From: Gammaproteobacteria bacterium
GTDB lineage: Bacteria > Pseudomonadota > Gammaproteobacteria > Thiohalobacterales > Thiohalobacteraceae
Assembly (NCBI GenBank): GCA_018819175.1
Contig: JAHJQQ010000023.1
Location: 62,001 to 126,000, forward strand
Reading direction: 5' to 3'
Length of the DNA: 64,000 bases
The notes below the pieces were generated by a model. The model saw only the letters and a program-made list of their open reading frames with translations, had not been told where the DNA came from and searched no databases. The translations under genes and the position numbers were made by a program. Position 1 is the first letter of the stretch; each line of letters begins with the position of its first letter. Below, piece by piece: positions 47,581-58,705 of the stretch.

Positions 47581-47712
47581 GATTACACCACCCTGAAACC
47601 TATATGCCCACAATCTTTTGATTTGAGCACGAATGAAAAATAACAGCATCAGTCATTCAGGGAATCGACTACCACATCTGAAGAATGCAGCTGTTATAGA
47701 TCGGATAACGTC

Positions 47713-48045
47713 TTAATCCATCGAGCTGCGTTGCAATCTATCGATTGCATCCAGAATGTCGGTGAATCGTTCGCCAAAAGTACTCAGTCGGTATTCAACC
47801 CGAGGCGGAACTTCCGGATAGGACTGCTTATCCAAAATGCCGTAACGGACCAACTTACTCAACCGTTCATTTAGCACCTTCGCACTGAGCCCCGCGATAC
47901 TGCGCTCCATTTCACCCGGCCGCACAATACCATCCCGCACCAAGCCGATAACACTCAGCGACCACTTGCAACCGACAATATCTTCAACCATACGTGCCAC
48001 CGTCGGCATCGCAGGGGAATTATTCTTTTCGTCCATAATCGACAA
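47713..48045 (-). CDS. HxlR-family transcriptional regulator
   Basis: 110 residues with the winged-helix HxlR layout: IVGCKWSLSVIGLVRDGI, then PGEMERSIAGLSAKVLNERLSKL, then GILDKQSYPEVPPRVEYRLS. The residue after the usual Gly is Cys (GCKW instead of GGKW), a possible redox-sensing position. HxlR proteins often respond to aldehydes, quinones or oxidants through cysteines. The gene is divergent from the cytochrome P460-like gene across about 108 bases, which probably hold a shared operator. Control of that gene is the natural guess. Confidence 0.9.
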   Translation of the reverse strand: MSIMDEKNNSPAMPTVARMVEDIVGCKWSLSVIGLVRDGIVRPGEMERSIAGLSAKVLNERLSKLVRYGILDKQSYPEVPPRVEYRLSTFGERFTDILDAIDRLQRSSMD

Positions 48046-48152
48046 TTTACACTCTCCAGTACCTACCCCACCAAAAAGTACCTACTTGGCATCAGCGCAT
48101 GATTGAAGCTGTAATACCCTCCAGACCCGCACCACCAGAGGAGAACCCTATC

Positions 48153-48638
48153 ATGCTCAACGTAAAATCAACCATCACGCTCGCAACCCTGGCGTTCCTG
48201 CTGCCTCTGACGTGTGCCGCAGATGACAACAGCGTTGCGTATCCTGACGGTTATCGCGACTGGCGACATATCAAGACGATGATCATCAACCCGGGGCACC
48301 CGCTTTTCAATACCTTCGGCGGCTTGCATCAACTTTATGCGAACGCACCCGCGGTGCAGGGTTATCGAGACGGTAAATTTCCCGATGGCGCCGTGATCGT
48401 GTTCGATCTTTCTGAAGCCGTTGATCGTGATAACACGATTACCGCGGGGGCGCCAAAAGTCGTGGGTGTGATGACCAAAGACAGCCGTCGACATGCAGAG
48501 ACGGGCGGCTGGGGCTTTGAGGGTTTTGCCGCCGGTGACAGATTGCGTCCAACCGTGGGCGCCAACGCTGCAACCGCATGCTTCGAATGCCACCGGTCTG
48601 AAAAGGCGCATGACTACGTGTTCAGCCGACTGGAATAA
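48153..48638 (+). CDS. Cytochrome P460-family protein
   Basis: 161 residues from an ATG preceded by GAGGAGA. A signal peptide (residues 1-22, ending LTCA) exports it. The mature part has the P460 opening YPDGYRDWRHIKTMIINPGHPLFNTFGG and the C-terminal heme c site CFECH. P460 cytochromes oxidise hydroxylamine or bind NO; some carry a Lys-heme crosslink, others are cytochrome c'-beta types, and I cannot tell which here. It is divergent from an HxlR regulator. It is likely periplasmic. Confidence 0.88.
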   Translation: MLNVKSTITLATLAFLLPLTCAADDNSVAYPDGYRDWRHIKTMIINPGHPLFNTFGGLHQLYANAPAVQGYRDGKFPDGAVIVFDLSEAVDRDNTITAGAPKVVGVMTKDSRRHAETGGWGFEGFAAGDRLRPTVGANAATACFECHRSEKAHDYVFSRLE

Positions 48639-48776
48639 GCTGCCTGCCGATTTCGCGCTCAGGCTTCGCGCGCAGCAGCTTCAATTAGAGCGAAATGTAA
48701 TCGTCAGCAATCTGAAAGGTATTTTTTATTTTCCAGCCCTGAGGAACTTCTCAGCTATGCCAAGTTCAATTGAATT

Positions 48777-49550
48777 ATGTTGAACCCATGCACAGTTTGG
48801 ATCGCGCGTCCGCTCCAGTGGCTGGCAATGTCAGCCATCTTCCTGACCCCTGCGGTTGCGACGGAGATTGTGCAATTCACCGGCGGCCCGACACAAACCC
48901 TGATGCTGGAACTCTATACCTCGGAAGGCTGCAGCAGCTGCCCTCCTGCCGAGGCCTACCTCAACGGCTATACAGAAAACCCGGAACTCTGGACGCGCTA
49001 TATCCCACTCGCCTTTCATGTCGACTACTGGGACGCCATCGGCTGGAAGGATCGCTATGCCGATCCAACCTACACCGCACGCCAACGCAATTACGCCATA
49101 CAGAATGCATCCCGCACTGTCTATACGCCCGCCTTTGTCGCCAATGGCGCCTTCTGGCGCCCGGGCATTCTGCATCGATCGCCGCCGTCCTCCGATAAAC
49201 AGGTCGGCACGCTCAGGGTCAGCGTTGCGGATGGACAGATCGATGCTGAAATGAAACCACTCATACCTTTGCATGCGCCGCTGCATTTGAACGTCGCCCT
49301 GCTCGGCATGAACCTCACCACGCAGATCAAAGCCGGCGAGAATGCCGGACGACTCGCGGAACATCAGTTTGTGGTACTGGGATTAGCGCGCACCACGAGT
49401 GATGATGCGCATTGGAACCTGAACCTACCGAAAGCAAAACTCACCGCAACCCGCTACGCACTCGCCGCCTGGGTCAGTCTGGACGATGACCCGACGCCGC
49501 TTCAGGCGACGGGAGGTTATTTACCTGGCAAAACGAATCAACTGAAATAA
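48777..49550 (+). CDS. DUF1223 thioredoxin-like exported protein
   Basis: 257 residues. A signal peptide (about 1-28, LQWLAMSAIFLTPAVA) is followed by the DUF1223 core: LMLELYTSEGCSSCPPAEAYL with a CxxC active-site-like pair, then FHVDYWDAIGWKDRYADPTYTARQR, and VYTPAFVANG. This is the usual order of this thioredoxin-related family. It is probably periplasmic; a thiol-disulfide or peroxidase-like role has been suspected but not shown. The gene is on the same strand as the P460-like gene, 138 bases on. Confidence 0.9.
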   Translation: MLNPCTVWIARPLQWLAMSAIFLTPAVATEIVQFTGGPTQTLMLELYTSEGCSSCPPAEAYLNGYTENPELWTRYIPLAFHVDYWDAIGWKDRYADPTYTARQRNYAIQNASRTVYTPAFVANGAFWRPGILHRSPPSSDKQVGTLRVSVADGQIDAEMKPLIPLHAPLHLNVALLGMNLTTQIKAGENAGRLAEHQFVVLGLARTTSDDAHWNLNLPKAKLTATRYALAAWVSLDDDPTPLQATGGYLPGKTNQLK

Positions 49551-49551
49551 T

Positions 49552-49901
49552 TCAACGGTCGATAATGGCGCAGACGACCGCTTCCCCATCCGTGCTGCCA
49601 CCTATATCCCAGGTGAACCCGCGATCAATCTTCAGCTATGTCAGCGGTAACTTTTTCAAATAACCCAGGGATGAATAACCGATACCGAAATCATCCCGCG
49701 CAAAACTCACACTCGCCATCCCGACATCCCGACATCCAACAACAGGCCCAGGGCATCCGGCGATTCGAGGAAGAATACCTCGGCCATTTTGAGCTCCAAT
49801 ACACTTGGCGGCACGCCGGACTGTTCCAAAATCCACGTTACCAAAGACGCTAGACCGATTACGGCATATCCCTGCCTGATGAGTAGAGCCGCCGCTCTCA
49901 T
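49552..49901 (-). pseudogene. Degraded EAL-domain remnant
   Basis: Three pieces of an EAL domain can be read in order on the minus strand. The first (WILEQSGVPPSVLELKMAE, then SPDALGLLLD) is in one frame. After a frameshift DDFGIGYSSLGYLKKLPLT appears, and after an in-frame amber codon at 49636-49638 it continues LKIDRGFTWDIGG...EAVVCAIID. These match the ELTES, DDFGTGYSSL and LKIDRSFV blocks of c-di-GMP phosphodiesterases. The N-terminal EAL part and GGDEF domain are missing, so the gene is dead. It fills most of the 416-base gap before icd. Confidence 0.82.
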
Positions 49902-49966
49902 CCGCCTATAATCCGCGCATCATCGGGCCCAGTCCCGCCATCCATCAAATACCAGGATTACACGCA

Positions 49967-52198
<2,232 letters not shown>

Positions 52199-52457
52199 GT
52201 TGCCCTGGTGAGTACCGTTGTCTCGAGTGTAAGGAGTCATGGTAAAGGTGTCGTCCCGGGGTTGAGCAATCCCAACCGTCCGGTTAGCCGACCAATCGAA
52301 CCAGCTTGGCATATCCAGGACCGCAAATTCTCTTGGCCCGGGGTCCTGGAAGTTCCCCGTGGGCGGTGACAAGCTGCTACAATCCCGCTCTTTGTATCTG
52401 GGAAGGTTCGTGTAAGCCGATCCACCTCCCGTCCTACTCGGGTTGTACTACTCTCGC
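52199..52457. promoter_or_regulatory. Leader region before the DAB-like cluster
   Basis: 259 bases between icd and the first gene of the cluster. It contains a short inverted repeat, TCCAGGACC and GGTCCTGGA (52314-52350), and TACAAT at 52378, a possible -10, without a good -35. I cannot place a promoter confidently; nothing else is recognisable. Confidence 0.3.
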
Positions 52458-53912
52458 ATGTTACGCATTCTGCTTGCCTTGCCGCTGGCGGGTGCCCTGT
52501 TGGTATTGTTACTGCCAGGGCGCGCCGGGCAACTGATCCGCTGGGTGGCGATCGCCACCACCCTGGCGACGGTAGTGCTCGCCGTCTTCTTGACCGCCGG
52601 CTTCGATCCCGCGCGTTCCGACATTCAATACTTCCAATCCCATGTCTGGAATCCACGCCTTGGCGGCAGCTTCGCCCTGGGCGTGGACGGTATATCGTTG
52701 CCGTTGGTGCTCTTGTCCACGGTGTTATGCCTGGTCGCGATCATCGCCTCGCACACGATCCGAGAGCGTATCAAGGCCTACTACCTGCTCATGCTGTTGC
52801 TGCAAGCGCCCTTGCTGGGCGTTTTCACCGCCCGGGACTGGTCGCTCTTCTACGTGTTCTGGGAACTCACCCTGATTCCGTTGCTGTTCCTGATCAATTA
52901 CTGGGGCGGGGAACAGCGTCAGCGCGCCGCGCTGAATTTCGTGATTTACACCATGGGGGGTTCGGTGTTCATGCTGATCACCCTGCTGGCCCTGTATGAC
53001 ATGTCCGCGGGGCAGAATTTCGGCATGCAGGAGTTGGAACTGGCCGCGCATAGCTTGCCGGTCGCGACCCAGACCATCCTGTTCGCAGGCCTGTTCATTG
53101 GCTTCGGGGTGAAAATGCCGGTGGTACCCATGCATGGCTGGCTGCCGCTGGCGCATGTCGAGGCACCGATACCTGTCTCCATCCTGCTGTCCGGCATCCT
53201 GCTGAAGATGGGTTCTTATGGAATGATCCGTGCCGCCGGCCTGCTGCCGGATGCCGTGCAGCTGCTGTCCCAGTGGTTGGCGGCGGCGGCCATCGTCAGC
53301 ATCCTGTATGGCGCGGTGCTGGCCTGGCGCCAGAGCGACATCAAGGCCATGATCGCTTATTCCTCGGTCAGCCACATGGGTGTGGTGCTGTTTGCCCTGG
53401 CGACGCTATCCACCGCCGGTATGACCGGCGCGGTGATGCAGATGGTGGCGCACGGTCTGGTGGCCGGCATGCTGTTCCTGTTCGCCGGCTTGCTCTATGA
53501 CCGGGTACACACCCGCGACCTCAACGATATCGGCGTGCTGACCGTCAACGCGCCACGTCTGGCCTTCGTTGCCTCATTCGCCTTCATCGCGGCCATCGGG
53601 CTGCCCGGCTCCGTCGGTTTCGTTGCGGAGTTGCATACCTTCTATGCCGGCCTCGCCAGCTTCGGCGCCTGGGTCGCATTGTTCGGCATCGGCATCCTGA
53701 TCAGTTCGTCCTATGCCTTGCGCACGATCGGCCATTTGCTGGTCGGTACGTCGGGGCGCCCGCCGCAACAGCTCACCGACCTGTCGCGGACAGAGGCTAT
53801 CGCCGTCTCCATCCTGGGAACGGGCATCCTGGTGCTCGGCATCTGGCCGGCTCCGGCACTGACGCTGATGCAGGCCAGTGTGGAGAACATCGCCGGGTTG
53901 TTCGTGCCATGA
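52458..53912 (+). CDS. NuoM-like proton-channel subunit, first gene of the DAB cluster
   Basis: 484 residues from the ATG at 52458 and about 14 membrane helices. It belongs to the complex I/Mrp antiporter family. The key charged residues are there: Glu in FYVFWELTLIPLLF, Lys in FGVKMPVVPMHGWLP, Lys in LLKMGSYGMIR, and the SVSHMG-type helix. In this setting it probably carries H+ or Na+ for the DabA complex rather than acting in NADH oxidation. The gene is followed by dabA after 13 bases. No complex I catalytic gene is nearby. Confidence 0.88.
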   Translation: MLRILLALPLAGALLVLLLPGRAGQLIRWVAIATTLATVVLAVFLTAGFDPARSDIQYFQSHVWNPRLGGSFALGVDGISLPLVLLSTVLCLVAIIASHTIRERIKAYYLLMLLLQAPLLGVFTARDWSLFYVFWELTLIPLLFLINYWGGEQRQRAALNFVIYTMGGSVFMLITLLALYDMSAGQNFGMQELELAAHSLPVATQTILFAGLFIGFGVKMPVVPMHGWLPLAHVEAPIPVSILLSGILLKMGSYGMIRAAGLLPDAVQLLSQWLAAAAIVSILYGAVLAWRQSDIKAMIAYSSVSHMGVVLFALATLSTAGMTGAVMQMVAHGLVAGMLFLFAGLLYDRVHTRDLNDIGVLTVNAPRLAFVASFAFIAAIGLPGSVGFVAELHTFYAGLASFGAWVALFGIGILISSSYALRTIGHLLVGTSGRPPQQLTDLSRTEAIAVSILGTGILVLGIWPAPALTLMQASVENIAGLFVP

Positions 53913-53925
53913 GCAGGTGCCGTCC

Positions 53926-56900
53926 ATGAATTCGGGTTCGCGTTATATGCCAGTCCTCGATGGCGTGGCACATGAGATGGAGCACGTCCTTCCGGGACAG
54001 GCTTCGATACGTGATTTCGTGCATCACAACACGCTGCACGGTTTTCAAGGCCTGGATTTTCCCGATGCCGTTCAAGCCGTGCAGAAAATGCTTGGCCTGC
54101 GTGCACACCTGCCGGCGGCCTTGTTCACATCGGCCTACCGCCGCGGGCGCGTCACCGACGCGGATGTGCGTGCGGCCATCGCGGAATACTTCGGCACAGA
54201 GGCCGAATCGCCGGTTGCCGCCGACAGCGGCATGAACTTGTCTCACGCGGATGTCTATCATGCCGCCGTGCTGACTCCGCCAAGCGCACCCGCTCCGGCT
54301 GCCTTGCAGTGGCGCATTAAGGAATATCGTTGCATGGAGCGACTGCAGGCGGGCGTGCCGTCGGAGACGCGTTCGCGACTCTTGGAGCGCGCCGCCGCCA
54401 ATGGATTGTCCAGCGAGGCCGCAGCTGTCCGCGACCTGTGGTTGTCCTGCACCACCGTGGTGGCCGCGTCGGTCGCGACGCGCGCTGAAACAGCAGCCGC
54501 AGCCGCGACACCCCCTGCCATAGAGCTGGATAACGAGGAAATAGAATCCCTGTGGAGCGCGCGCCGCCTCAAGAAAGAAGGTGCGCAGTTACTGTCTTCA
54601 CTGCTGGCGCGTGTCGGGATTGATTGGACGCTGCGCGATCTGCTATTGGCGCTCACCGGGGAAGACCTGCTGGAGGCGGTCCGCGAGCACATGGTGCGGC
54701 ATGCCGCCAGTCATCTCGATGAAGGTCTTGCGGCGTGGCATAACCCGGGCCGCAGCCACGGCTTCTATCGCGCCTGGTGTGAAAGCGCCCTGCAGGAGCA
54801 AAGCTGGATCCTTGGTGATTTTCCCGAATGGCACCAGCAACTGGAACGCCTACCGGATACGGCCCGGCAGGCGGTAAGTCGGGAACTGGAGTTGCTCGGC
54901 CTGGCGCCGGAGCGCTGGCTCGCCTATTTGCGGCGCCTGGCGCTCGAACTGCCCGGATGGGCCGGCATGTTCCAATGGCGCGAGCAGCACCCCGGTTATG
55001 CCGGCCTGGATGATGTTCCCGTCGAACTCATGGATTACCTCGCGGTTCGGCTGGCGCTGGAACGCATCCATGCCCAGCGGGTTTGTCGCAGACATTGGCA
55101 GTTGGAAGCGAGCCTGCCGATTTTGAAATGGTATTTCAGCCGGCATTCCGCTGAGCTCATTGTCCGCAATGCCTTGTATGGAGGCGCCTTCAAGGAATCC
55201 CTGGTGGGCCAGGCCGAGCGGCTGGTAGGGCAGGCGCGGGATCAGCGTGGCGAAGGTAACGACCTGGAGTGGCACGATCTCGCGCTCCGAGTACTCGATG
55301 TCGCGCCGCTACCCAGCGACGCCGGTGAACACGCATGGCCGATATTCGTTTTGGCGCAATACCTGGGGTTGGCCGGTGCCGACATCCGTGCACTGGGTGA
55401 GAACGGTGTCGCCGCGCTGCAGACTGATATCGCGCGACTGGACGAAGACACGGCCGGATACCTGCGCTTACTGGCCTATGAGAGACATTATCGAGAACAG
55501 GTATTCGCTACGCTCATCGCCAACCATGGCCGCGGAGAGTGGCCGACGCCGGCGGGTCGGGCGTCCGCGCAATTGATCTTCTGCATGGACGATCGCGAGG
55601 AGGGAACGCGCCGGCACCTTGAGGAACTGGCGCCGGAGGTGCAGACTTTCGGCGCAGCGGGTTTCTTCGGTGTCGCCGTCAATTGGCGCGGGCTGGATGA
55701 CGCGCGTCCCAGCGCCCTGTGTCCCGTGGTGGTCGTTCCCACACACGATATAGATGAACTGCCGGCGGCCACCGCCACCGAATTGCATGCCGCCCATACC
55801 CGGCGCCGCCGCGTGCGGTTTCGTGTCAATAATTGGCTGCTTCGCACCAGCCATCGCGGCGCACTGTCCGGTGCCGCCGCCGTGGCACTGGGTGCATTCA
55901 TGGCCCTGCCGGCACTCGCCGGCCGCGTGCTCGCGCCGCGCCTGACGGGATCGCTGATACAGCGCCTGCGGAACCGGTTCGATCTCCGCGTGCCGACGCG
56001 GATCACCCTGACGGCGGATGCCGATGCGCCGCCGCCGACGGTGGACAAACCGCGACTCGGGTATAGCGATGCGGAACAGGTCGATCTTGTGGCCGGGCTG
56101 CTCCGTGCCATCGGTCTGACCCGGGACTTCTCGCCACTGGTGATCCTGTTCGGCCACGGCTCGACCAGCATCAACAACCCGCATGCCGCCGCCTATGACT
56201 GCGGTGCCTGCTCCGGCCGTCACGGCGGCCCGAATGCGCGTGCCTTCGCCGCCATGGCCAACCGAACCCACGTGCGGCAGCGTCTCGCCGAACGGGGCAT
56301 TGTCGTGCCGGTCGACAGCTGGTTCCTCGGCGGTGAACACAACACCTGTGATGACAGTGTCGTCTGGTATGACCTCGACATGTTGCCTGCGGCGCTGGAA
56401 GCACCGCTGCGGGAGCTCGAATCGGTGTTGCGCAAGGCCTGTCGCGCACATGCGCTGGAGCGGTGTCGCCGCTTCGCCTCGGCACCGAACCGAGCCACGC
56501 CCGCCCGCGCGGAACGGCACGTGACCGGGCGGAGTCACGACCTGTCGCAGACGCGGCCGGAGCTTGGCCATGTCGCGAATGCCTGCGCATTCATCGGTCG
56601 CCGCAGCATGAGTCGCGGCGCCTTCTTTGACCGCCGCGCCTTTCTCATTTCCTACGACGCGACGCAGGATCCGGAAGGCAACATTCTCGAAACGATTTTG
56701 AACGCCGCCGGCCCGGTCAGCGCCGGCATCAACCTGGAATACTATTTTTCCACGGTCAACAACGAACGCTTGGGTTGCGGTACCAAAGTGATGCACAACA
56801 TCACGGGGTTTCTCGGCGTGATGGAGGGCGGCGCCTCGGACCTGCGCACGGGCCTGCCCTCGCAGATGATCGAAATCCACGAACCCATGCGCCTGTTGAT

Positions 56901-57189
56901 CGTGATCGAGGCGCGTACCGATGTCGTCGACGCCATCTATGAACGGCAACCGGTTCTGCGCGAACTGATCGGTAACGGATGGGTGCGCCTGGCGGTCAAG
57001 GATCCCGCCGCTGCAGCGATTCACCTGTTCTCGCCCCGCAGCGGTTGGCTGCGTTGGGAAGGTGATGCCGGCGCCGTGGCCAGGGCCGTCTCGTCCGAGG
57101 AATGGTACCGCGGGCAGATGGATCATTTGCTCCCGGCATTGCTCGAACGCGGCCTGCCGCCATCCCTGGGAGACCAGCATGCCGTTTGA
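53926..57189 (+). CDS. dabA: DabA, inorganic carbon transporter subunit (DUF2309)
   Basis: 1087 residues from the ATG at 53926. DabA is a beta-carbonic-anhydrase-like protein that, with a NuoL-type DabB, is thought to convert CO2 to bicarbonate at the membrane using proton motive force. The zinc ligands known from Halothiobacillus DabA fall in place: Cys553-x-Asp555 (FCMDDREE), His744 (LFGHGS) and Cys759 (DCGACSG); the His-to-Cys distance is 15, as in that protein. N-terminal parts include FVHHNTLHGFQGLDF. The chain is longer than the Halothiobacillus DabA2 (about 830). It overlaps the next gene by 11 bases. Confidence 0.94.
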   Translation: MNSGSRYMPVLDGVAHEMEHVLPGQASIRDFVHHNTLHGFQGLDFPDAVQAVQKMLGLRAHLPAALFTSAYRRGRVTDADVRAAIAEYFGTEAESPVAADSGMNLSHADVYHAAVLTPPSAPAPAALQWRIKEYRCMERLQAGVPSETRSRLLERAAANGLSSEAAAVRDLWLSCTTVVAASVATRAETAAAAATPPAIELDNEEIESLWSARRLKKEGAQLLSSLLARVGIDWTLRDLLLALTGEDLLEAVREHMVRHAASHLDEGLAAWHNPGRSHGFYRAWCESALQEQSWILGDFPEWHQQLERLPDTARQAVSRELELLGLAPERWLAYLRRLALELPGWAGMFQWREQHPGYAGLDDVPVELMDYLAVRLALERIHAQRVCRRHWQLEASLPILKWYFSRHSAELIVRNALYGGAFKESLVGQAERLVGQARDQRGEGNDLEWHDLALRVLDVAPLPSDAGEHAWPIFVLAQYLGLAGADIRALGENGVAALQTDIARLDEDTAGYLRLLAYERHYREQVFATLIANHGRGEWPTPAGRASAQLIFCMDDREEGTRRHLEELAPEVQTFGAAGFFGVAVNWRGLDDARPSALCPVVVVPTHDIDELPAATATELHAAHTRRRRVRFRVNNWLLRTSHRGALSGAAAVALGAFMALPALAGRVLAPRLTGSLIQRLRNRFDLRVPTRITLTADADAPPPTVDKPRLGYSDAEQVDLVAGLLRAIGLTRDFSPLVILFGHGSTSINNPHAAAYDCGACSGRHGGPNARAFAAMANRTHVRQRLAERGIVVPVDSWFLGGEHNTCDDSVVWYDLDMLPAALEAPLRELESVLRKACRAHALERCRRFASAPNRATPARAERHVTGRSHDLSQTRPELGHVANACAFIGRRSMSRGAFFDRRAFLISYDATQDPEGNILETILNAAGPVSAGINLEYYFSTVNNERLGCGTKVMHNITGFLGVMEGGASDLRTGLPSQMIEIHEPMRLLIVIEARTDVVDAIYERQPVLRELIGNGWVRLAVKDPAAAAIHLFSPRSGWLRWEGDAGAVARAVSSEEWYRGQMDHLLPALLERGLPPSLGDQHAV

Positions 57190-58693
57190 GTTGATTGCGC
57201 TTGCGCCGCTGCTGCCTCTGCTGGCCACCGCGCTGGTGGCGGCATGGCATATTTTCGGCGCCCCCGGCGGTGACGCCGCCGAGGCCCGAACGGTCCGGTT
57301 ACTTTCCTATGCCATGCTCGGCAGTCTTGCCGTGCTGTTAGCCATGGATGCCCGCGCGCTGTTGTATGGCGCGCCGGGTGAAATCGTATTGGGCACCTGG
57401 TTCGCGGCGGGTGGCATCCAGATTCCGGTGAGCTTCATGATCGACGCCTTGAGTCTGCCGTTCGCAACGCTGATAGCCGTGATCGGTTACATCGCGCTGA
57501 AGTTTTCAGCGAATTATCTGCATCGCGAGCGGGGCTTCCACCGTTTTTTCATCATTAACGGGCTGTTCCTGACCGGGATGCTGATGCTCGTACTCTCCGG
57601 CAATATCGTGCTGAGTTTCGTCGGCTGGGAGATCGTTGGCGTGTCATCGTATCTGCTCATAGGCTATGCCTTTGAGCGCACGGTGGCCACGGGCAGTGCG
57701 GTACGCGCCTTTGTGACGAACCGCATCGGCGATGCAGGATTTATCTTGGCCATTGCCCTGACGCTTCACTACTTTGACAGCTTTGCCTGGTCCGGATTAG
57801 GCGCAGCAGCAATCAGTACCGGCACAGTGTCCGTGTCACTGGTGGCGTTGGGATTCGTGGTGGCGGCGCTTGCCAAATCCGCACAGGTACCGTTCACGCC
57901 CTGGATTACCCGCGCGCTGGAGGGTCCGACGCCATCGAGCGCGATTTTCTACGGCTCATTGATGGTCCACGCGGGTGTCTACCTCATCCTGCGTCTGGAA
58001 CCGGTATTGGTGCAGGCACCGCTGCTGTTAGTGCTGATTGCCGTGGCCGGTCTGGTGACCGCGCTGTATGGGTGGTTCGGGGGTTTGGTGCAGAGCGACG
58101 TGAAAAGCGCGCTGTTGTTCGGCACATTGACCCAGATCGGGATCATGTTTGTCACCATCGGTTTCGGTGCCTTTGATGTGGCCGCCTGGCACATGTGTCT
58201 ACATGCAACGTTCCGTGCCTGGCAGTTTCTTTCCGCGCCCTCCTATATGCATGCGGTCAAGGGTGCTTCCGTGGAAGTGCCGCCCTGGCTCGGCCGCAGT
58301 CAGCGCTGGTACACCGCAATTCTCGAACGCTTTTGGCTGGAGCGGTTCGGCGATGCGCTGCTGACCCTGCCGATGCAGGACCTCGGTCGTGATATGCGGC
58401 TATTTGATGAGCGCATTGTCAGTCGCATGCTGGGGGCGCCGGGCGATAGCGAATTCAGCCCGCACAGACAGAACAGACTGGTGCGCGGCCGAGGGGTCGC
58501 AGGGGCCTTGCTCGAGTGGTGTGCGGCGAATCTGTATCGTCTCGAGCAGCATCTGTTGATGGGTACCGAAGGCGGGCCGACGCGACGGACCCTACGCGCG
58601 CTCAGTGAGTATCTGGCGGTGCTGGAATCCATGCTGGAGCAGCCACGGTATCTCATCCTGCTCATCCTCATTATTTTTATAGCCGGTATGTGA
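57179..58693 (+). CDS. dabB: DabB, NuoL-like membrane subunit
   Basis: 504 residues from the ATG at 57179, inside the end of dabA, so translation is coupled. It has 13-14 membrane helices and the NuoL pattern: FVGWEIVGVSSYLLIGYAFERTVA, AFVTNRIGDAGFI, the Lys-containing AKSAQVPFTPWITRALEGPTPSSAI, and LMVHAGVYLILR. The C-terminus is shorter than NuoL: it lacks the lateral helix and ends in a region of charged residues plus one last helix (YLILLILIIFIAGM). It is the likely direct partner of DabA in proton-driven CO2 hydration. Confidence 0.92.
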   Translation: MPFELIALAPLLPLLATALVAAWHIFGAPGGDAAEARTVRLLSYAMLGSLAVLLAMDARALLYGAPGEIVLGTWFAAGGIQIPVSFMIDALSLPFATLIAVIGYIALKFSANYLHRERGFHRFFIINGLFLTGMLMLVLSGNIVLSFVGWEIVGVSSYLLIGYAFERTVATGSAVRAFVTNRIGDAGFILAIALTLHYFDSFAWSGLGAAAISTGTVSVSLVALGFVVAALAKSAQVPFTPWITRALEGPTPSSAIFYGSLMVHAGVYLILRLEPVLVQAPLLLVLIAVAGLVTALYGWFGGLVQSDVKSALLFGTLTQIGIMFVTIGFGAFDVAAWHMCLHATFRAWQFLSAPSYMHAVKGASVEVPPWLGRSQRWYTAILERFWLERFGDALLTLPMQDLGRDMRLFDERIVSRMLGAPGDSEFSPHRQNRLVRGRGVAGALLEWCAANLYRLEQHLLMGTEGGPTRRTLRALSEYLAVLESMLEQPRYLILLILIIFIAGM

Positions 58694-58705
58694 GGACGGG
58701 AATCG

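Noticed and set aside
48099..48152. Longer N-terminus for the P460-family gene
   Set aside because: The ATG at 48153 has a strong ribosome site and starts a proper signal peptide; the upstream part does not.
55468..57228. 586-codon open frame antisense to dabA
   Set aside because: It is a shadow of the GC-rich dabA frame; the composition is odd (His/Arg/Gly-rich) and no domain is recognisable, whereas the plus strand encodes full DabA with its zinc ligands.
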